From assembly GCA_030737835.1 (NCBI GenBank), contig JAUJYN010000020.1:682001-746000 (forward strand): a stretch of DNA of 64,000 bases, given 5' to 3'. The position numbers and the translations under genes were made by a program. A model generated the notes under the pieces. That model searched no databases. It was given only the letters and a program-made list of their open reading frames with translations, and was not told where the DNA came from. The stretch is from Acorus gramineus. Its lineage: Eukaryota > Streptophyta > Magnoliopsida > Acorales > Acoraceae. This document shows, piece by piece, positions 53,689-64,000 of this stretch (position 1 is the stretch's first letter; every line of letters begins with the position of its first letter).

Positions 53689-55188
53689 GGCGGAGTAATT
53701 ATCGAGCCGACTAGGGGAAGGAATGTCACGCCCCAGGGCGGCCGTCCCCGAGACGTGGCAATAATAAAATATCAGCTATTAATACCTGAGGTCAATAAAG
53801 ACTCCAACAACAATACACAAGGTGGCAAAGCAAGATAATGATAACTGACTGAAAAGCGGAAGCATAATATATAAACAATGTCTGTAAATCAAAAACATTA
53901 TTACAGACTCGAATACACAATCATTGTCCTGTGAGAGCCAAGTCTAGACCAAAGAAAAATACAACCTGTGCCACATGCACGAATTACAATATATACAATG
54001 ACTCTAGGACTGCTGACAGCCTCGCACTCGCCATCCGCCGGAAGAACGCTCCACACCCATAAGACCACGCCACAGGAAAGCTCCAGCTCCACGCCCAACA
54101 CTGCCCCTGAAAAGAAACAGCATGCGAGGGGTGAGCTACAAGCTTAGTGAGTGGCTAGAAACCAATCACCATACTATAGTTCAATACATATACACCTTCC
54201 TTTCAAGGAAAACATGGGTAGAAACCCAATGGATAACAAAGTCACGCGGCGGCGCGACCATCCTCACCCTCACCCTCACTCCCGGAGGAAGACTCTTGGG
54301 ACTTTTGGGGAGAGACCATACCGTCGGTCAAAGAGACCCGGAATTACTGGTCTACACAACACTACTGGATCATCTACATCTAGATAATTGCTCAAACGAT
54401 GCCTTTAAACATCGATACAAGACCGGACCCAACAACTATGGGAACGGTCGAACAACGAATGGGTCACGCGGCAATATTCTTCACCTCACCCTCACCCTTT
54501 AGGGGTGACATAGGACTTTTGGAAGAGATTTAGACTGCTCTACACCCTTGGTCCACCGGTAGCCTCTCCCTCGCGTAGCCTCTACCTGGTATACTCCCAC
54601 GATCAGTACCCTCCGAACTCATCGGTGGCACCTACAGATGGGAGCCCTCTGTCAGGACAGCTTTCCAACGTCAGGGAGTCCCTACTCGAATCCAACGAAG
54701 GGGAGAACGATTCCCACGCTCGCAACATCATTCGTTAACCCTCTCATGGGTAGTATCTACCTGGTATACTTCCACGATCAGTACGCTTCCGAATGCATCG
54801 GTGGTACCTACGGATGGGAGCCCTCTGTCAGGACAGCTACAACCCGATCTCCTCAACTCACCGCTCTACACCCTTGGTCCACCGGTAGCCCTTTCCCCGG
54901 GTAGCCTCTACCTGGTATACTCCCACGATCAGTACTCTTCCGAATGCATCGGTGGTACCTACGGATGGGAGCCCTCTGTCAGGACAGCTAAACCCGAGAA
55001 GTTCCCACATCAGATCCAACGAAGGGGAGAACGATCCCATGTTCGCAAAGCGAACCCAATGGAAAACAACTACTCTCGATAATCACTTATCAAGATATCA
55101 AAACACAGGCACAATAACAATCTATGCAACAACTCATATTAACATTAAAATAATTAAAGTCCCTAAACGAGAGTAAGTGTACAAGCTA

Positions 55189-55213
55189 GTGGGTCGTAAC
55201 ATCGCCGACCCAC
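55189..55213 (-). other. LTR stem-loop, arms GTGGGTCG and CGACCCAC
   Basis: Perfect eight-base arms around GCGATGTTA (minus-strand reading). Confidence 0.6.
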
Positions 55214-55904
55214 CCCACCCTCACCCTCACCCTTTAGGGGGTGACATGGGCCTTTTGGGACAGACTAGATTGCTCTCTACCCTTGGTCCACCAGTAGCTT
55301 CTCCCTCACTCTGTAGCCTCTACCTGGTATACTCCCATGATCAGCACTGTTCGACGCATCGGAGGTACCTACAGATGGGAGCCCTCTGTCAGGACAGCTT
55401 TCCAACGCCGGGGAGTCCCTACTCGGATCCAACGAAGGGGAGAAAATAGCCTACCCACACAGATACGATCCTCTTGGATCCGTCGACAACGATTCCTAAC
55501 ATTTCTAATGTCATGAATTCTCAAGAATTCCTCCAGGGCGCATAACTAAGATGCGGGGAAACATATATTATAACAACAAGGTCATAATATTCTCTAAGGC
55601 ATGCTTATACCAATATAATCTCATTTGATTTAAATAAATTAAACTAAATGGGAAACATGCGTAGATCGAGGCTTTTCAAGCATCGGACATGGTGTCTAGG
55701 CATGTATGGGCCTCTATACATGATACATGGATGTATATCCCTAGCATACAATGTCTAATATGGCATGGTTACATCATAGCAAAACATGCATTATCAAGAT
55801 ATCTACATATTATAGCTAGGGGGGCCCATCGATGCGCGACACGCGTCTATGCGCGTCAAGCGCATCCCTAGAGAGGGTGGGGGGATTGGAATTGAACCAC
55901 TCAC

Positions 55905-55943
55905 CTTACAACCCGGGACCTCGCGCATCCCTTCCGACGAGAT
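55905..55943 (-). other. Candidate 39-nt LTR microexon
   Basis: Minus-strand CCTTTGCAG precedes and GTGAGTGG follows. Confidence 0.6.
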
Positions 55944-56529
55944 CTGCAAAGGAGGGGCATCCAATTTGGTGAGTAACAACACAATTTACACTTCAAATTT
56001 ACTAGAAATACCAAATACTCGGACAAGCATGCATACGGACTCGCACGCATGCGAGCTCGCACGTACGCACGTGAGTCCGAGTGCCCCGACACCTACCCGA
56101 ACCCTCGGGCAGCAACACGCATGGCCCCCCGCACACGCACGCACGCGCCCCAGCACCCTTGGCGCACTACCGCGCGCCCGTGCAGAACCCCGCACATGCC
56201 CCAGCACGCGGACGCACGCGCACTGGCCCTCAGCCTTGTGCCCAGGCGCACTGCCCCGCGCGCTCACGCTGGCACGCGCACTCGCGCGCACCCCCTCTCG
56301 CGCCAGCGCCCGCACGCACCTGCGCGCGTCTGCGCGCCCGCCTGCGCCTGCCAGCGCCAACTCCCAACGCGCGCCCAGCCAACCCTAACCTTCTTTTAAC
56401 CCTCCTCAACCCCTCACACACTCCCAACGCGCGCCCAGCCAGAATTTCCATCCCCGGGGTATACTTGGTAAAATACCCATAACTTTTACGACATGAATCT
56501 AGTTGATCTAATTTCACTTTTGTACGAAA

Positions 56530-59200
56530 TGTCACGCCCCAGGGCGCCCATCCCCGGGACGCGGCAATGATATATATGATATCAGCAGTCTATACAGGAG
56601 GTCAATAACATACTCTAAACAACATCAAAAATGACAACATAGACAACAATGAGGCTGACATAATATATACACAAATAGCGGAAGCTAAAAGACTGAGTCT
56701 GTAATTCAAAAGACATATTACAGATCCGATACATAATCAACTGTCCTGTGAGAGCCAATATATATGCAACGACATCCAAACGTAATAGAAACGTGTGCCC
56801 AAGCACGGAATACAATACAGACAATAAAAAGGGGGATGCTGATGGCCCATCACTCGCAGAACGTGACGCTGCTCCGCTACTGCTGATGTGCCTCGGGGAG
56901 CCCCTCCTTCAGATCCGACTCAGATATAACTGGAGAAAAATATATGCGAGGGGTGAGCCACACGCTCAGTGAATAGCACAACCCATGCATCACAATTCAT
57001 ATTAATCTCAAATAATCATAGTCCCTAAGCGGGAGTAACTACACAAGCTAGTGGGTCGTAACATCGCCAACCCACTTTCCCTCCCCTCACCCTCACCCTT
57101 TCCGAGGGGTGACCTGGGCCTCTTGGGGCATACTAGACTGCTTTCCACCCTTGGCCCCACCGGGTAGCCTCTTCCACCCTCGTAGCCTCTACCTGGTATA
57201 CTCCCACGATCAACGCAGTCCGAACGCATCGGAGGCACCTACAGATGGGAGCCCTCTGTCAGGCCAGCTAACGCCGGGGAGTTCCTACCTCGGATCCCAA
57301 CCAATAAGGAGAAGACAGCCTAGTCACGCGGATATGATCCTCTTGGATCCGTCGACACCGATGGTAACGCTAAATAATGTCATGAATTCACCAGAATTCC
57401 TCCAGGGCGCATAACTAAGATGCGGGGAGACACATATTATAACCACAAGGTTATAATATTCTCTAAGGCATGCTCTCATTAGATTTAATTGAATTAAACT
57501 AGGTGGGAACATGCATAGTCTGGGGTTTGGTGTCTAAGCATGCAAGGGCCGCTACACATGATATAATGGTGCATATCCCTAGCATACAAAATCTAAGGTG
57601 GCATGGATATATCATATTTATCATGCATGCATAACTACACATTTATTACAAGCTAATATGCTATTATGGTGCCCCAGGGGAGGGCAATGCACGTCTACGT
57701 GCATCGAACTCCTCCCTACTGGGTTGGATTGTCCCACTCACCAATACCCGGGTCGTCGCGTGACCGCCCGTCAAGATCTGCAAGACATGGAAATCAAAAT
57801 GGTGAGTAATCTACACATATACAATAGAAATACCCTACACTCATACAAGCATGCATACGGCCTGCACGCACGTGAGCCCGAGTGCCCCGACATCCTCCCG
57901 CACCCACGATAGCCATGCGCACGGCCACCCGCACACGCACGCACTGGTGCGCACGCACGCACGCACGCCCGTGCCCCGGGCGCACTGCCGCGCCCCAGCC
58001 CGCGCACCCAAACGCGCTGCTGCGCCCCTGCCCGAGCACCCAAACACGCTGCCGCGCGTCCAGCCCTGCGCCTACCCGCGCGTACTGCGCCCCTGCGCAG
58101 CACCCCGCGCGCACTCCTGCGCGCGCCCCACGCACTGCGCCCCCGCGCAGCACTCCGCGTGCGCGCCCGCGCGTCTGGGCGTACGCGTGCACTCCCCCAA
58201 CACGCCCGACTGCGCGCGCCTGCTCTGCCTGCACGCGCAGACTCGCGCGCACGCGCGCGGGTGACCCCGCTCGCGCGCCCGAGCCATCCCCACCACCTCC
58301 CTCAGCCCTCCCACACCCCCAACCCTCCCACACCCCCAACACACATGCATACCATGCATACACTATTTCACCTCCTAAACAATCATCTAAACAAGAAAAG
58401 GGAAGAGGAAAGACTCACCCAAGGGAGGAAGAACCAAAGGGGAATTCGGGTGCCCTTCGCGCACCGAATCACCACCACCAAAGCCACCACTACCAAGACC
58501 TCCCTCAGCCCTAGCAAAGGCTGAAAATCAGAGGAGAAAGGGGGCCATAAGGGGAGGTAAACAAAGGGGAAAGCAAAAAATGAAACCATGGAAAGGTAGA
58601 TCGGGTCCTCACCTTCCTTTTATTCTTCAATGGCTTTCCAATTCAACCACTCTTACTAGATCAAAAAGGGGTTTTAAAGAGAGGAGATGAGAGATTTGTG
58701 AGTGAGTTAGAGGGAGAAGAAGATGAATAGGGAGGGGACACTATAGGGGGACGCCCACTTAAAGGCCACACACACACCACACACACACACTCACTTACAC
58801 TTAGGGTTAATTAGGTTTAGGTGAACTTTGACCCTAGTCAACCCAACCACACTAACAAACAAAACCAATTGACCAAGTCAAGGGTCAAACTTGACTTGGT
58901 CAAAGTCACCTTTGACTCGGTCAAGTCTCCCAATGACTTTTCGCTTGGTCAAAACCCGGATATGATTCGGAACTGTGAAATTCTGAAACGTTACCGGAAT
59001 TCGATGAAATTTTCGTGAGTGGCTTGAAATGGCACCAGGACACATAATGTGCAGTTAGATTTTCAATCGGAGTTCTCAGGCTCAGGATGATAGATAAAAG
59101 TCTAAAATTTTAGCGGTTCCGATCGAAAAAAGAAAAAGTTGAAAAACTGCCAGAATGCTCCAATGGTGACCAGAAGGCTAAAAATGACACATATATAACA
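56530..59200 (-). repeat. 3' LTR of the second minus-strand Tekay-type element
   Basis: TGTCACGCCCC at 56530; the other end, ATAACA at 59200, borders the PPT. Length 2671 bp, the same subfamily as 11322-13956. Contents on the minus strand: conserved block (about 58991-59008), donor GTGAGT (58418-58413), GC-rich tract (about 58285-57840), 36-nt candidate microexon (57777-57742) and a stem-loop near 57049-57073 with a mismatch. Confidence 0.9.
57742..57777 (-). other. Candidate 36-nt LTR microexon
   Basis: Minus-strand CATGTCTTGCAG precedes and GTGAGTGGG follows. Confidence 0.65.
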
Positions 59201-59216
59201 TTCTCCCCCCCTTAAG
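59201..59216 (-). other. Polypurine tract
   Basis: Minus-strand CTTAAGGGGGGGAGAA directly before the LTR start at 59200. Confidence 0.85.
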
Positions 59217-61843
59217 AAATTTTGTCCTCAAAATAAATACAAAAACATCAGGGAAGGGAAAAGATGCGGATATGCGTCACGCATGGCGTCCTCGAGCTCC
59301 CAAGTGGCCTCTGCCATCGCACCTTGACCAACTGGACGGTCTTGGTGCGGAGCCTCTTCTCGCGTCGGTCCAGGATCTCGATCGGCTGCTCCACGAATGA
59401 CAAGTCATGGGCCTGAGCCAGCTCTGGGGGCAGAGCGATGGATAGGCCACCTCCCGAACTCGCTCGAGGATGAGGAACAGCCCAATGAAAAGCGGACTCA
59501 GCTTGCCCCGCACTCCGAAACGGAAGATGCCCTTCATCGGGGACACCTTCAGGAAGACATGGTCGCCAACCTCGAAGGCGAGCTCATGGCGATGACGATC
59601 GGCGTAGCTCTTCTGACGGCTCTGAGCGACTCGGATACGCTTGCGAATCGTCTTGACCATCTCTGAAGTCTGGTGGATGATCTCTGGTCCTTCCAACTGG
59701 CGCTCTCCGACCTCATCCCAACACAAGGGGGACCTGCAGCTGCGACCATAGAGCGCCTCGTATGGAGCCATCCTGATACTCGAGTGGTAGCTGTTGTTGT
59801 AGGCAAACTCCACCAACGGAAGATGCCTCTCCCAACTGCCCCCAAAATCGAGAACGCAAGCTCGCAGCATGTCCTCCAGGGTCTGAATTGTCCTCTCCTA
59901 CTGGCCGTCTGTCTGCGGATGAAACGCTGTACTGAAGTGGAGGTTCGTACCAAGGGCGTGCTGGAGGATACGCCAGAACCTCGAAGTAAATCGCACATCT
60001 CGATCAGAAATGATGCTGACGGGAGTGCCATGGAGACGAACAATCTCGGAGACAAACAACTGCGCCAGGGTGTCCAGAGAATCGGTGAGTCGGATGGGGA
60101 GGAAATGAGCAGACTTCGTCAGTCGATCCACGATTACCCAGATGGCATCGCAACCCGAACGTGACCTCGGCAAACCCGAAACGAAGTCCATGGTGATCTG
60201 CTCCCACTTCCACTGAGGAATCTCAATGGACTGCAGCTTCCCTGCAGGACGCTGATGCTCCGACTTCACCTGCTGGCATACCAAGCAACGGGCAACGAAA
60301 CGGGCAATATCCGTCTTCATCCCGCGCCACCAGTAGCCATGACGAAGGCCCTTGTACATCTTCGTGCCACCAGGATGCACTGTGTACCTCGAACGATGGG
60401 CCTCGTCCAAGATCTTCTGCTTCACCTCTGCGTCGTTAGGAATGCATACTCGACCTCTGAACCACAGGATCCCGTCCTCGCGAATCTGGTAGTCCGGACG
60501 CTCGCCCCGGGCGATGCCTTCAGAGAGGACTAGAAAGTGAGGATCCTGCCCCTGAGCCGTGCGGATCTCGTCGAGAAGAACGGGCTGCACCACTAGCCTG
60601 GCCAAAAAGCCACCCGCAGGAGTCTCTCGAACGCTGATCCAGCAAGCGGCCTCCTCCAGAAGCCTCCAACGACGTACAGCCATGTGGGCGGCCATGCCCA
60701 AGGGCTGCCTGCTGAGAGCATCCGCCACGACATTCGCCTTACCCGGATGGTAAGCGATGTCACAATCATAGTCCTTCAGGAACTCGACCCAACGTCTCTG
60801 ACGCATGTTGAGCTCTGGCTGGGACTGCAAATATGTCAAGCTCTTGTGATCAGTAAAGAGCTCGAACTCCTCGCCATAAAGGTAGTGCCTCCACATCTTC
60901 AGCGCAAAGATGATCGCTGCCAACTCTAAGTCGTGGGTGGGGTAATTCTGCTCATGGGGCTTCAACTGACGCGACGCGTAAGCCACAACCTTACCGTGCT
61001 GCATCAGGACGCAACCCACACCCAATCGCGATGCATCAGAGTAAACTGCGAACCCACCACTCCCAGACGGAAGGGTAAGAACTGGCGCTGAGGTGAGCCT
61101 TCGCTTCAACTCCAGGAAGCTCTCCTCGCAAGCCGGGGACCACTCGAACCAGACATCCTTCCGAGTGAGGCGGGTAAGAGGAACAGCTATCTTCGAGAAA
61201 CCCTCGACAAACCTCCTGTAATAACCCGCCAAGCCCAGGAAGCTCCGAATCTCGGTGGGGTTCGACGGTCGACGCCAATTCGACACGGCGAGCGTCTTGT
61301 CCGGGTCCACAGATATGCCCTCGCCGGAAATCACATGGCCCAAAAAGGCCATACTGCAACCAAAACTCACACTTACTGAACTTGGCGAACAACTGATGTC
61401 GGGCCAAAGTCTCCAAGACAGTGTGGAGATGGTGAGCGTGCTCCTCAAGACTCCTCGAGTACACCAGAATATCATCAATGAAGACTACTACAAAGGAGTC
61501 GAGGAAGGGCCGAAACACCTGGCGCATTCGTCAACCCAAACGGCAGTACTCTGAACTCGTAGTGCCCATAACGGGTACGAAAGGCCGTCTTCGAAATGTT
61601 TGACTCCCGGATCTTCAGCTGATAGTAGCCCGAACGGAGATCGATCTTAGAAAAGACTCGCGCTCCCTAGAGCTGGTCAAACAGATCGTCAATCCGTGGC
61701 AAGGGATACTTGTTCTTCACGGTCCGCTTGTTCAGCTGCCTATAGTCAATACAAAGCCGCAGCGAACCGTCCTTCTTCCGCACAAACAAAATAGGGGCTC
61801 TCCACGGAGAAACACTCGGACGTGCGAAGCCCTTCTCCAGCAA
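59217..61843 (-). pseudogene. pol of the second minus element: RT, RNase H, integrase, tail; cut by TRIM
   Basis: Closely related to 14005-16677. [21 protein letters not shown] (about 61790), with a stop in the FDQLQGARV segment and about 30 bases lost after [20 protein letters not shown] near 61470. One long frame (61478-59898) then holds [15 protein letters not shown], RNase H ([26 protein letters not shown]) and integrase ([34 protein letters not shown]) up to FHPQTDGQ, where TCA-to-TAG stops it just before the catalytic Glu ([10 protein letters not shown]). The tail (59870-59277) has lost about 110 bases between AQAHD and LSFVEQPIEILD. Protease, gag and the 5' LTR lie beyond the insertion at 61844. 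Confidence 0.9.
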
Positions 61844-62506
61844 TGTAACGCCCCAGGCTTACACAGCAAGAAATTGTCCGCTTTGCCCCTAAATGGGCTC
61901 ACGGGTTTAAAACGCGTCTTGGTGTGTAAGAGCTGTGCTCACATATAAGCACAGACTATCTCCTCCCATTAGGCGATGTGGGACTAAACACCCTCACCCT
62001 CACCCAATCCATGAGCCTCTTGGGACTCTTGGGCCTGGGCCAGGCGTCACAATCACCCCCTCTAATAGGCCACACGTCCTCGTGTGGGGCCACTCACACC
62101 CACCATCGCGAAATGGACAGGCTCTGATACCAATTGTAACGCCCCAGGCTTACACAGCAAGAAATTGTCCGCTTTGCCCCTAAATGGGCTCACGGGTTTA
62201 AAACGCGTCTTGGTGTGTAAGAGCTGTGCTCACATATAAGCACAGACTATTTCCTCACATTAGGCGATGTGGGACTAAACACCCTCACCCTCACCCAATC
62301 CATGGGCCTCTTGGGACTCTTGGGCCTGGGCCAGGCGTCACAATCACCCCCTCTAATAGGCCACACGTCCTCGTGTGGGGCCACCCACACCCACCATCGC
62401 GAAATGGACAGGCTCTGATACCAATTGTAACGCCCCAGGCTTACACAGCAAGAAATTGTCCGCTTTGCCCCTAAATGGGCTCATGGCTTTAAAACGCGTC
62501 TTTGTG
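61844..62506 (-). mobile_element. Tandem TRIM-like array (three LTRs, two interiors)
   Basis: A 291-base unit repeats at 61844, 62135 and 62426 (third copy cut at 62506). On the minus strand each unit has a 208-base LTR, from TGTGACGCC to GGGGCGTTACA (61844-62051; 62135-62342; partial 62426-62506), and an 83-base interior (62052-62134; 62343-62425) with PBS TGGTATCAGAGC two bases after the LTR and a purine run AGAGGGGGTGAT before the next LTR. No coding capacity. Short LTRs, PBS and PPT with no genes define a TRIM (terminal-repeat retrotransposon in miniature). It inserted into pol after AGCAA (61839-61843). The copies differ by only a few bases. Confidence 0.88.
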
Positions 62507-62584
62507 TGTAACGCCCCCAAATCCACGGCCCCATTTTGAAGCGTGAAATCCGGGTGCGTTAACTAAATTCCTCGAATCTCAGAG

Positions 62585-62673
<89 letters not shown>

Positions 62674-64000
62674 CATCCAGAGAACATATGAATACATCAC
62701 CATAATTATACATATATTGTCAAGGCTAAAATCCAACACAAATTCAATATACATCGGGAACAACTAAATTTATATATCCACACTATCATACATATGGGTC
62801 CTCTACATGCCAAAGAAATGACCAACACCTTTTACACAAGTCTAGTGCTCCGGAAATAAAATACGAGCTTCAAACTCCAACGCCTTAACGAGATCGACAA
62901 CCACCAACAGCTAATCTGAAAGGTTGGGAAGAGAGAGGGATGAGCTACCACACGCTCAGTGAATGGACACAAGTGTCCCAATAATATATTATACTTCAAA
63001 ATAATCAGTTAAAAGTGTCTATGGAACAATTGTTGTAATATAAAGCAAAGCTTATAATAAAGAAGCCATTTAAAACATTCAAGGATATAATAACATTTCT
63101 CTTTCGAATAAAATGTGATGTCATAAAAATCTTCTCATGATTTCAAACTACATGATGTGTATGAATGCAACGGACACGCATGCCCGCTTTCCACGACACC
63201 TAGCCGCAGAGATTTCACTTTGGAAATCGGGCCACGTAGACATAGCCACCTAGACTTGGGTCAAATTTAGACCGCAGCCACCTAGACTGAGCCACCTAGA
63301 CGATTTGATGCATGCACAATCAAAACTACTTCTTTCAAGTATACAGCATGCGAATTTTCATAAATCCCATAATTTCCAATGCATACAATATATCCAAAAT
63401 ATCAACCTATATGATGATAACATGCTCATATGTTCATACAAGATAGATTTCATAATCATAAAATAACATGATGCTTTTCAAATAATATAGAGACATCCAC
63501 TCACCTCCAGTCCACGCAATACAAACCGATGCACGTGCAAACGCTATACACTCGCACGTGGATAACCTAGCATAACAATTATGCAATCAATAAATAAGAA
63601 AATCATTCAATCATGACAAATAACTGACAAACAACTTACAACAACACTCAGCCCAATAATCCCAAGAGCCCGTACCAAATAGACCTACAATCCGCAACTC
63701 ACCTTAAAGGCCTAACAAAAATCCCAACTCCAAATAAATATTAAAATGTTCATATCTCACAATGATCCAATAATCAATATCCATTTATTTCATAAGGCCC
63801 ACATAATCGATCAATCCTCGAATAAAATATTTAGACAAATCCGATTATGCTCACTATAACTCCAATGATCCAAATAACTCAATCCAATCAATTTACATCC
63901 AAATAACATTAATATCAAATTAATATTCATTGATCCCACTAAACCAAATTAATTGATTTAAGATCCAATTTGAGTCACCAAGATCAATAAAATCATCAAA
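62507..64000 (-). repeat. Start of another long LTR, minus strand, running off the window
   Basis: TGTAACGCCCCC at 62507 breaks the third TRIM LTR. The box GAGCTACCACACGCTCAGTGA (62942-62962) matches the GAGCGTG/CTCAC acceptor box of the other long LTRs, so it is probably a relative, but the rest is AT-rich and not alignable by eye. I found no gene from 62507 to 64000. At 63175-63310 short words (CACCTAGAC) repeat. Confidence 0.55.
62588..62670. repeat. (TA)n microsatellite
   Basis: About 83 uninterrupted bases of alternating T and A inside the terminal LTR. Confidence 0.97.

Larger units (their letters stand above)
53724..56529 (-). repeat. Long LTR (39-nt-microexon subfamily), interrupted
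   Basis: TGTCACGCCCC at 53724 abuts the purine run AGGGGAAGGAA. It matches the solo LTR 40262-43905 inverted, through repeated GAGGGCTCCCA blocks (about 54600-55000), the stem-loop (55213-55189), GAATTCT hairpin (about 55529-55514), 39-nt microexon (55943-55905) and GC-rich tract (about 56400-56030). Near 56424-56444 it jumps from the GC-rich flank to U3 sequence, creating a second copy of the 21-base segment at 56358-56378. A second minus element interrupts it at 56530 (flank CGAAA), so its front end is not in the window. Confidence 0.8.

Noticed and set aside
62137-62505. Tandem 291-base repeat considered as Cassandra with 5S rRNA promoter
   Set aside because: No 5S A-box/C-box sequence seen; structure is LTR-PBS-PPT without the 5S region.

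Overview
The window is nuclear DNA of a seed plant, most likely an angiosperm with a large repeat-rich genome. It consists almost entirely of nested and broken LTR retrotransposons of the Ty3/gypsy superfamily. I see no intact host gene, no tRNA or rRNA gene and no CRISPR array. Two lineages dominate. One is a Tekay/Del-like chromovirus group (initiator-methionine PBS TGGTATCAGAGC, gag starting MPPRR, protease DSGAT, RT FIDD, integrase followed by a chromodomain-like tail, very long LTRs of 2.6-3.6 kb). The other is one Tat-like element (PBS TGGCGCCGTCTGTGGGA, extra RNase H, 0.7 kb LTR, antisense ORF before the 3' LTR). The species cannot be named from this sequence.

Layout. 1-11321: an old Tekay-type element (5' LTR remnant 1-877, dead pol 878-2859, 3' LTR 2860-8989) lies inside the 5' LTR of a second plus-strand element (LTR 8990-11125, PBS, gag start); its own 3' LTR carries a solo LTR (6004-8697, TSD TCAGC). 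11322-21512: a full-length minus-strand Tekay-type element with both LTRs, PBS, PPT and gag-pol and a perfect TSD (GTTGT), but with stops and frameshifts. 21513-24348: the rest of the second plus-strand element. 24349-28111: chimeric LTR pieces and a 47-base RT scrap. 28112-33872: a plus 5' LTR, PBS and gag running straight into an inverted LTR. 33873-36443: an AT-rich island with a decayed host-type gene fragment. 36444-53723: the Tat-like element, split by three solo LTRs (36878-40058 minus, TSD CAAGG; 40262-43905 plus, TSD ACAGC; 46173-49670 plus, TSD ATGGA). 53724-61843: a minus LTR interrupted by a second minus Tekay element, with its 3' LTR and most of pol. 61844-62506: a tandem TRIM array. 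62507-64000: the start of another long LTR.

The least expected signals lie inside the long LTRs. (1) A 36- or 39-nt candidate microexon is framed by AG and GTGAGT in eleven copies on both strands. (2) It sits in a chain of conserved splice donors, branch-like CTCAC boxes and polypyrimidine/AG acceptors, suggesting that the LTR encodes a multi-exon leader whose first intron contains a long GC-rich alternating purine/pyrimidine tract. (3) Two stem-loops keep pairing while their stem sequence changes between copies. (4) Some LTRs carry a perfect 25-bp palindrome downstream of a TATA box. (5) Two separate plus-strand elements share the same RNase H deletion and the same pol stop codons, which points to a non-autonomous lineage spread in trans.

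All open reading frames in the GC-rich tracts look like compositional artefacts.
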